64,000 bases of DNA. Source: Clostridium acetobutylicum ATCC 824. GTDB taxonomy: Bacteria; Bacillota; Clostridia; Clostridiales; Clostridiaceae. Shown piece after piece: positions 57,963 through 64,000 of this stretch. Location of the stretch: assembly GCF_000008765.1 (NCBI RefSeq), contig NC_003030.1:2948001-3012000 (forward strand), in the 5' to 3' direction. The position numbers and the translations under genes are program-made. The notes under the pieces are model-generated. The model saw only the letters and a list, made by a program, of their open reading frames with translations. It did no database searches and was not told the origin of the DNA. Numbering within the stretch: the stretch's first letter is position 1; each line of letters opens with the position of its first letter.

Positions 57963-59141
57963 CTAGCACTTTTCTAGCAATATTGCTGTTCCTTGTCCGC
58001 CACCTATACATAAAGTTGCTAAGCCTTTTTTTGCATCTCTTTTTTGCATTGCGTGTACAAGAGTAACGAGTATTCTTGCACCTGATGCTCCAATTGGATG
58101 ACCAAGGGCAATAGCTCCTCCATTTACATTTACTTTATTCATATCAAATTTTAAATCTTTTGCTACTGCTAAACTTTGAGCTGCAAAAGCTTCATTTGAT
58201 TCTATTAAATCTAATTCATCAACTGTCCAACCTGCTTTTTCAATAGCTGCTTTTGTTGCATAGAAAGGTCCATATCCCATTATTGCTGGGTCAACTCCTG
58301 CTGAACCATAAGAAACTATCTTAGCAAGTGGTTTTACTCCAAGCTCTTTAGCTTTTTCTGCACTCATGATTACAAGTACTGCTGCACAGTCATTTAATCC
58401 TGATGCATTACCAGCTGTAACTGTTCCATCTTTTTTGAAGGCAGGTTTTAATTTTGCAAGTCCTTCTATAGTTGATCCAAATCTAGGGTGCTCATCTGTA
58501 TCAACTACAGTTTCTCCCTTTCTGCCTTTAATTACTACAGGAACTATTTCATCTTTAAATTGACCTGATTTTATAGCTTCTTCAGCTTTTTTTTGTGATG
58601 CAAGAGCAAACTCATCTTGTTCTTCTCTTGAAATGTTCCATCTCTCAGCTATGTTTTCTGCTGTTATTCCCATGTGGTAATCATTAAATGCATCCCACAA
58701 TCCGTCAGTGATCATTTCATCAACAAATTTAGCGTTTCCCATTCTATATCCCCATCTAGCGTTATTCGCTAAGTAAGGAGCTCTAGACATATTTTCCATA
58801 CCACCTGCTATTATTACGTCAGCATCTCCTGCTTTTATAATTTGTGCTGCTAAGCTAACTGTTCTAAGTCCTGAACCACAAACCTTATTAATAGTCATAG
58901 CTGGAATTTCAACTGGTAATCCTGCTTTAAAAGATGCCTGTCTTGCTGGATTCTGTCCTAAACCTGCTTGAAGAACATTTCCTAAAATGACTTCATTAAC
59001 ATCCTCTGGTTTTATTCCTGCTTTTTTAACTGCTTCCTTTATAGCTGTAGCTCCTAAATCTACTGCTGGTACATCCTTAAGAGACTTTCCATAAGATCCA
59101 ATCGCTGTTCTTACTGCACTAGCTATTACAACTTCTTTCAT
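57963..59141 (-). CDS. thlA: Acetyl-CoA acetyltransferase (thiolase)
   Basis: 392 residues. It joins two acetyl-CoA to acetoacetyl-CoA, the entry to butyrate and butanol formation. Active-site Cys88 is in [11 protein letters not shown], His in [15 protein letters not shown] and the second Cys in [12 protein letters not shown] 59141 follows AGGAGGTTAGTTAGA; the frame open to 59192 is leader. The promoter is a strong sigma-A type. Usually very highly expressed in solvent-producing clostridia. Confidence 0.98.
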
Positions 59142-59249
59142 TCTAACTAACCTCCTAAATTTTGATACGGGGTAACAGATAAACCATTTCAATCTATTTC
59201 ATAAGTTCCATAGTTTATCCCTAATTTATACGTTTTCTCTAACAACTTA

Positions 59250-59278
59250 ATTATACCCACTATTATTATTTTTATCAA
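59250..59278 (-). promoter_or_regulatory. thl promoter
   Basis: On the minus strand TTGATA (59278-59273), 17 bp, TATAAT (59255-59250). This matches the well-used thl promoter of C. acetobutylicum as I remember it, including the GTGGG just before the -10 box. Confidence 0.92.
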
Positions 59279-59320
59279 TATATTTTGTTAAAAAAAACAC
59301 AAAGTTTAATATTTTTTAAC

Positions 59321-59388
59321 AAAAAAATTAAACTTATGCATATGCTAACCCCCTTAAAATCATGTTTTAGCATAAATACATAAGTTTA
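59321..59388 (-). terminator. Long terminator after the wecB gene
   Basis: TAAACTTATG and CATAAGTTTA form an outer stem, with TTATGCTAA/TTAGCATA inside, 18-nt loop and seven T at the end on the minus strand. It isolates wecB from the thl promoter. Confidence 0.8.
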
Positions 59389-59467
59389 TATTTTAACTAT
59401 ATTAATGTAATAAAAAATACTTGTGCATAAGAAACTTCATTCTAAATTCTTTTAGAATGCTCATGTA

Positions 59468-60625
59468 TTACTTTTTAGGTGAAAATTCATCTGGTCTATC
59501 CTTTAATACTCCAAAATGATACAATATAGCATCAACTATTCTATCTGAAGCCTTTCCATCACCATATGGATTTATTGCCTTACTCATTTTTTCATATTCT
59601 TCTTCATCTTTCATTATTTTATAGGCTTCGTCTACTATCTTTTTAATATCAGTTCCTACTAATTTTACCGTTCCTGCCTCAACTGCTTCTGGTCTTTCAG
59701 TAACATCTCTTAAAACAAGTACAGGCTTTCCAAGATGAGGTGCCTCTTCTTGAAGACCACCTGAGTCAGTCATTACCATAAAGCATTTATTCATTAAATT
59801 ATGAGTTTCCTTTGTATCAAGTGGAGGAAGCAAGTGTACCCCTTTCATACCATTCAAATTATTATATACAACATCTTTCACCACAGGATTCAAGTGTACT
59901 AGATAAACTATCTCAACATCTTCATTTTCTTCAGCAATTCTTCTTAATGCTGTACATATGTTTTCTATTCCCTTTCCCCAATTCTCACGTCTATGAGCAG
60001 TTACCATTATAACTTTCTTATTTTTATAGTCTAATTTATTCAATTCATCATTTTCAAATACATAATCTTTTTCAACCGTATGATTCATTGCATCTACAAC
60101 GGTATTTCCTGTAATAAAAATATTCTTTTCATTAACTGCTTCTCTTAAAAGATTTTTCTTAGAACCAAGTGTTGGTGCAAAATGCAAATCAGCAACCGCA
60201 CCTGTAAGCTTCCTATTCATTTCTTCCGGGAAAGGAAAGTATTTGTTGTATGTTCTAAGCCCTGCCTCAACATGACCTACAGCTATTTTCTTATAAAATG
60301 CTGCAAGAGCCGCAGCAAATGTTGTAGTCGTATCTCCATGTACAAGAACAATATCTGGATTTTCATCAGCAAATATTTTATCTAAACCTTCCAAAACTCT
60401 TGCTGTTATACCTGTAAGCGTTTGTTTGGTTTTCATTATATTTAAATCGAAATCAGGATTTATATCAAACAAATTAAGAACTTGATCTAACATTTGCCTA
60501 TGTTGAGCCGTAACGCATACTTTTGATTCAACATTTTTATTTTCATTCAGCCTCCTCACTAATGGCGCCATTTTTATAGCTTCCGGTCTGGTGCCAAATA
60601 TACTTATTACTTTTATCTGTTTCAT
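59468..60625 (-). CDS. wecB: UDP-N-acetylglucosamine 2-epimerase (non-hydrolysing)
   Basis: 385 residues. It interconverts UDP-GlcNAc and UDP-ManNAc for wall teichoic acid or surface polysaccharide (also named mnaA). Motifs: SIFGTRPEAIKMAPL at the start, VHGDTTTTFAAALA, GHVEAGLRT, TAHRREN and MTDSGGLQEEAP. ATG 60625 with GAGGAGG; upstream frame rejected. Lies 42 bp after tagO on the same strand. Confidence 0.95.
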   Translation of the reverse strand: MKQIKVISIFGTRPEAIKMAPLVRRLNENKNVESKVCVTAQHRQMLDQVLNLFDINPDFDLNIMKTKQTLTGITARVLEGLDKIFADENPDIVLVHGDTTTTFAAALAAFYKKIAVGHVEAGLRTYNKYFPFPEEMNRKLTGAVADLHFAPTLGSKKNLLREAVNEKNIFITGNTVVDAMNHTVEKDYVFENDELNKLDYKNKKVIMVTAHRRENWGKGIENICTALRRIAEENEDVEIVYLVHLNPVVKDVVYNNLNGMKGVHLLPPLDTKETHNLMNKCFMVMTDSGGLQEEAPHLGKPVLVLRDVTERPEAVEAGTVKLVGTDIKKIVDEAYKIMKDEEEYEKMSKAINPYGDGKASDRIVDAILYHFGVLKDRPDEFSPKK

Positions 60626-60667
60626 AAAATTACCTCCTCGAGTTACAAACAACTCATATACCTTACT

Positions 60668-61702
60668 TTATTTATGTTTAAATAATCCAAACTTCCATGC
60701 TAAACCAACTATGCATATAACCGCTCCAGCAAAAATAACGTATGCTTTAGTATTAGTAAGCTGCATTGCTATTACTGCTACAAGTCCCATAATAGCACTT
60801 ATGAAATACATTATTAAAACTGCTTGCTTTTGACTTAAGCCCATATCTAATAACCTATGATGTAAATGCCCCCTATCTGCCTGCGTTATTGGCTTGCCAT
60901 TTATTTTCCTTCGTATTATTGCAAAAATAGTATCATAAATTGGCAATCCAAGCACAAGAATTGGAACCGCTAAGACAACTGCAGATGCTGATTTAATAGC
61001 TCCCTGAATAGATATAGCTGCAAGTGCAAAGCCAAGAAATTGAGCACCTGTATCACCCATAAAAATTGATGCTGGATTAAAATTATATGGTAAGAATCCT
61101 AATATAGATCCAGCCAATATTACAGATAATATTTCTGCTTCACTTCTAGTAGGTCCATTTAAAAATGCAACTATTGCTATAGTAACACTTGAAATAAACC
61201 CAACCCCAGCAGACAATCCATCTAAACCATCTATTAAATTAAACGCATTTGTTACACCTATTATCCATATAATAGTTATTGCTATGCCTATAAAATTGTT
61301 TATATGTATGTATGAAAAAGAATTACTTAATGGATTTGTTACCATCGATATTCTAAGTCCAAATCCTATTAAAACAAATGCACCCAATAGTTGAAATAAC
61401 ACTTTATATAAAGGTCTCAAACATTTTAAGTCATCAATAAATCCTCCAAGAACTATTATTCCCCCTCCAAATATTATCCCCATTTCTGCCTTCTCTAAAT
61501 GTCCTTTTTTTAATACCAAAACTAGTACAAAGGCTAAATATATCGCAAGACCGCCTATTTTAGGTATAGGCTTTTTATGAACTCTTCTTTTATCTTTAGG
61601 TATATCTATGGCTTTTATATGTTTTGCGAATTTCCTCACAATTGGCGTAGTCAAAAATGAAATAGCCATTGCTATAATAAACATTATGTATTTTTTCTCC
61701 AT
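60668..61702 (-). CDS. tagO: Undecaprenyl-phosphate GlcNAc-1-phosphate transferase (TagO/WecA family)
   Basis: 344 residues, about ten membrane helices. It starts lipid-linked glycan assembly for wall teichoic acid or surface polysaccharide. The catalytic parts are AFNLIDGLDGLSAG (about 154-167), FMGDTGAQFLGF (about 215-226) and the loop RGHLHHRLLDMG. Together with wecB it supplies envelope polymer precursors. Confidence 0.93.
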   Translation of the reverse strand: MEKKYIMFIIAMAISFLTTPIVRKFAKHIKAIDIPKDKRRVHKKPIPKIGGLAIYLAFVLVLVLKKGHLEKAEMGIIFGGGIIVLGGFIDDLKCLRPLYKVLFQLLGAFVLIGFGLRISMVTNPLSNSFSYIHINNFIGIAITIIWIIGVTNAFNLIDGLDGLSAGVGFISSVTIAIVAFLNGPTRSEAEILSVILAGSILGFLPYNFNPASIFMGDTGAQFLGFALAAISIQGAIKSASAVVLAVPILVLGLPIYDTIFAIIRRKINGKPITQADRGHLHHRLLDMGLSQKQAVLIMYFISAIMGLVAVIAMQLTNTKAYVIFAGAVICIVGLAWKFGLFKHK

Positions 61703-61764
61703 ATTTACCTTCCTTTTTCGAATCGCTGAATAGTTTTTTCAATTTGTTTATGATATATCATGCT

Positions 61765-62253
61765 TTAATATTCTACATCTCCTCTAAGTGAATCATCATC
61801 TTCAATCCACTGCTGAACTTTTATTTCCCTATAACTGTCCTTTGTATCCCTTATTAAAATTTTTTCTATTCCGGCATTTAAAATTAATCTTTTGCACATA
61901 GAACATGGAAATGCCTTTTCTACATATTCATGTGTCTCAGCATTCTTTCCAACAAGATAAAGTACACTTCCTAGCATTTCATGTCTTGCAGCACTTATAA
62001 TAGCATTTGCTTCTGCATGAACTGATCTGCATAATTCATAATGAGTTCCTCTTGGTATATTGAGTTTCTTTCTTATACACACTCCAAGATCGCTGCAATT
62101 TTTTCTACCACGTGGAGATCCCGTATAACCTGTTGATATTATCTCATCATTCTTTACAATTATAGCTCCGTAGTCTCTTCTAAGGCATGTTCCTCTTTCA
62201 AGTACCGTCTCTGCTATATCTAAATAATAATTATTTTTATCTCTTCTTTCCAT
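61765..62253 (-). CDS. dCMP deaminase (ComEB-like)
   Basis: 162 residues of the zinc cytidine-deaminase fold. Zinc site: VHAEANAII (His and catalytic Glu, about 70-78) and FPCSMCKRLI (two Cys, about 112-121). GSPRGRKNC is the substrate-binding stretch of dCMP deaminases. It makes dUMP for thymidylate synthesis. First gene of the strand run to tagO and wecB. Confidence 0.92.
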   Translation of the reverse strand: MERRDKNNYYLDIAETVLERGTCLRRDYGAIIVKNDEIISTGYTGSPRGRKNCSDLGVCIRKKLNIPRGTHYELCRSVHAEANAIISAARHEMLGSVLYLVGKNAETHEYVEKAFPCSMCKRLILNAGIEKILIRDTKDSYREIKVQQWIEDDDSLRGDVEY

Positions 62254-62520
62254 AAATACTTCTCCTTAATTTTACCTGACATCTCTGCTAATTTATTCTC
62301 AATGTAACCATTTCTAATTATAGTGTAAAAAATAAAAAAATGCACCCTTGAATTGAATCTTTTTATAAATTTTTAGACATTAACCTTTAAATCTAAATTA
62401 ATGCATATATGTTTAAAGCCTATATAACTTGACAATACATAATATTAGAAATTTAATCCTTTTTATTATATTACATCGATTATAATATTAACGGTTCTAT
62501 TATATTTAGATACCATTCAT
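62254..62520. other. Divergent intergenic region
   Basis: With the promoter segment listed next, it forms a 347-bp gap between divergent genes. AT-rich; no gene or further structure seen. Confidence 0.5.
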
Positions 62521-62522
62521 AC

Positions 62523-62551
62523 TTGCAAATGATTTGCATTATGTTTATAAT
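62523..62551 (+). promoter_or_regulatory. Promoter with Fur/Zur-like operator before the zinc-type ABC genes
   Basis: TTGCAA (62523-62528), 17 bp, TATAAT (62546-62551). Over the -35 lies TGCAAAT-G-ATTTGCA (62524-62538), a perfect 7-1-7 inverted repeat as used by Fur-family regulators (Zur consensus TCGTAAT-N-ATTACGA has the same build). It suggests repression when zinc is plentiful. Confidence 0.65.
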
Positions 62552-62600
62552 ATATTGATGTACTAAAATACTTTATTATCCTTATAGGAGTGATTTATAA

Positions 62601-63263
62601 ATGATATCCATCGAAAATCTGAATTTTTCTTATAATAAAAATTCGGATTATGTAATTAGTAATTTAAACTTACATATAAAGAAAGGTTCCTACACCTCAA
62701 TACTAGGTGAGAATGGAACAGGAAAAAGCACCTTAATAAAACTAATTTTGAATTTTTTAACCCCTGTAAAGGGTACTATTAAAATACAAGCAAAGAGAAT
62801 AGGCTATGTGCCTCAAAGTACTGAAAATTTTAATTTTGCATTTCCTATAACCGTATATGAAATGCTTTTGTGTCATGCAAAATCCCTTAAACTTAAAAAT
62901 CCTGACAATGAAGTAACTAATTCTCTTAACCTTATGGGAATGGGGAATTTCAAAAAAAATCTTATTGGTTCTCTATCAGGCGGACAAAAGCAAAAAATAT
63001 TTATAGCAAGATCTTTAATTGGAAATCCTGATCTATTAATTCTTGATGAACCCTCAACTGGCGTTGATGTAAAAAGTCAAAAGGAAATTTATAGCTTTTT
63101 AAAAAAGTTAAATAAGGAAGGTAATGTTACAATAATATGTGTAGAACATAATTTAAAGGCTGCTTATTCTAATTCAACTCATATTTTCAATTTCCATGGA
63201 GAAAGTGGCTCTTTGCTTAACATTAACGATTTTTTAAAAAGCAATATGGAGGTTGTTAAATAA
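62601..63263 (+). CDS. Zinc/manganese-type ABC transporter ATP-binding protein (ZnuC-like)
   Basis: 220 residues with Walker A GENGTGKSTL (about 36-45), signature LSGGQKQKIFIARSL (about 130-144), Walker B LLILDEPSTGVD and the H-loop VEHN. Sequence is closest to the ABC-3 metal group. The permease gene starts at the same base as its stop ends (TAATG), so both are coupled. The metal is inferred from the family and the Zur-like box. Confidence 0.88.
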   Translation: MISIENLNFSYNKNSDYVISNLNLHIKKGSYTSILGENGTGKSTLIKLILNFLTPVKGTIKIQAKRIGYVPQSTENFNFAFPITVYEMLLCHAKSLKLKNPDNEVTNSLNLMGMGNFKKNLIGSLSGGQKQKIFIARSLIGNPDLLILDEPSTGVDVKSQKEIYSFLKKLNKEGNVTIICVEHNLKAAYSNSTHIFNFHGESGSLLNINDFLKSNMEVVK

Positions 63264-64000
63264 TGATTGAACTATTTCGTCTAAGTTTTATGCAAAACGC
63301 TTTACTTGCCTCGGTAATGATTGCAATTTTGTGTCCACTTATAGGTATTTTCTTAGTTTTAAAAAGACACTCAATGGTAGGTGATGCATTATCACATGCT
63401 TCTTTTGCCGGTGTAGCTATAGGTATCTTTATTGGCGTAAATCCTATGATAACAACCTTTATTTTTGTAACTATTTGTGCTGTCTTAATAGAATTACTTA
63501 GAAACTCCTTTAAGCAGTATTCGGACTTAATACTTCCAATTATATTAACTCTATCTGTTGGAATAGCTATAACCTTAACAACAAGTGGACGTGCAAGCGG
63601 AAACATTGAATCTTTTCTTTTTGGAAGTATTTTAACTGTTGGTAAAAGTGATCTCGTACTTATACTAATAATAAGTGTAGTATCTATATTTCTTATAGCT
63701 ATATTTTATAACAACTTTTTATATACAACATTTGATGAGCAAGGTGCAAGGGTATCTGGCATAAACACAAAATTTTTAAATTACATATTTTCTATCGTTG
63801 TCGGTTTCGTTATATCCGTTTCAATACGTATAACAGGGATATTAGTTGTCTCTTCACTATTAGCTGTACCTGTAGCTGCTGCTATGCAGTTTAAAAAGGG
63901 ATTTAAGTCAACGCTTATATTATCAATATTATTTAGCTTTATAGATGTACTCGTTGGATTATTTAGCTCTTATTACTTAAATTGTGCTCCAGGTGGAACA
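63263..64000 (+). CDS. Zinc/manganese-type ABC transporter permease (ZnuB-like), 3' end beyond window
   Basis: 246 codons are visible, open to the window edge. At least seven hydrophobic segments. ABC-3 family marks: the N-terminal MQNALLASVMIAILCPLIGIFLVLKRHSMVGDALSHASFAGVA, and SSLLAVPVAAAM later. Overlaps the ATPase stop by one base. No binding protein gene is visible; the ZnuA-like protein at 18936-19856 is far away and lacks the ligands. Confidence 0.9.
   Translation, partial: MIELFRLSFMQNALLASVMIAILCPLIGIFLVLKRHSMVGDALSHASFAGVAIGIFIGVNPMITTFIFVTICAVLIELLRNSFKQYSDLILPIILTLSVGIAITLTTSGRASGNIESFLFGSILTVGKSDLVLILIISVVSIFLIAIFYNNFLYTTFDEQGARVSGINTKFLNYIFSIVVGFVISVSIRITGILVVSSLLAVPVAAAMQFKKGFKSTLILSILFSFIDVLVGLFSSYYLNCAPGGT

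Noticed and set aside
59142-59192. N-terminal extension of thlA
   Set aside because: It lies in the known leader of the thl transcript, upstream of AGGAGG, and thiolases start with [12 protein letters not shown]-type sequence.

Overview
The window looks like chromosomal DNA of a low-GC, endospore-forming, strictly fermentative Firmicute of the genus Clostridium. Support for this is the AT-rich sequence, frequent TTG starts with strong AGGAGG ribosome binding sites, sporulation genes (spoIIID, a spoIIQ-like gene, spoIID, a yyaC-like gene), a clostridial atp operon and a thiolase gene. The thiolase promoter and leader match the thl promoter of Clostridium acetobutylicum as I remember it, so C. 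acetobutylicum or a very close relative is my best guess. This comes from memory of sequence, not from a search.

Layout. 1-6.6 kb: the 3' end of murE, an AzgA-type purine permease, a chemoreceptor, a TPR lipoprotein and a small MazG-like protein. 6.6-13.8 kb: a PLD-helicase fusion protein with an unusual motif II, a YaiI/YqxD protein, a DJ-1/PfpI protein, a methyltransferase-Nudix pair, a membrane protein, acylphosphatase and a Bax-inhibitor-1-like protein. 13.9-18.8 kb: an aminotransferase, then a glycerate-use module (cdaR-like regulator, glycerate kinase, and a GntP-type permease broken by a frameshift). 18.9-23.1 kb: a TroA/ZnuA-like lipoprotein that lacks metal ligands, a tandem HD-GYP-like protein, and tsaE-tsaB-rimI. 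23.1-33.2 kb: ribU under an FMN riboswitch, tex, an M28 peptidase, a GalT-family enzyme, prfB with its programmed frameshift, secA and hpf. 33.6-41.3 kb: an opuC-type osmolyte transporter with a BusR-like regulator and a matching bipartite operator, a raiA-motif-like structured RNA, comFC, a degenerate comFA-like gene and recD2. 42-43.9 kb: metK under a SAM-I riboswitch and a cluster of four tRNA genes. 44-50.7 kb: a yyaC-like gene and the cell-shape/sporulation cluster mbl, spoIIID, spoIIQ-like, spoIID, murA, ywmB-like. 50.8-57.5 kb: the complete F1Fo ATP synthase operon atpIBEFHAGDC. 58-62.3 kb: thlA, wecB/mnaA, tagO and a dCMP deaminase. 62.6-64 kb: a zinc-type ABC transporter (ATPase and the start of the permease) behind a Fur/Zur-like box.

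How it fits together. Most of the window is core housekeeping on the minus strand: ATP synthesis, envelope precursor supply (murE, murA, wecB, tagO), protein export, translation quality and stress control (prfB, hpf, tsa genes, tRNAs), and sporulation morphogenesis. Several genes carry readable cis-regulation: FMN and SAM-I riboswitches, the BusR-type operator, a Zur-like box, the thl promoter, a sigma-F/G-like promoter, and many intrinsic terminators.

I see no insertion sequence, prophage, CRISPR array or integron. The points most worth a second look are the BusR operator with its exact 22-bp spacing, the raiA-like RNA separated from hpf, the Lys in motif II of the helicase, three 'enzyme-like or binding-like' proteins that have lost their key residues (ZnuA-like, SpoIIQ-like, ComFA-like), and the frameshifted permease.
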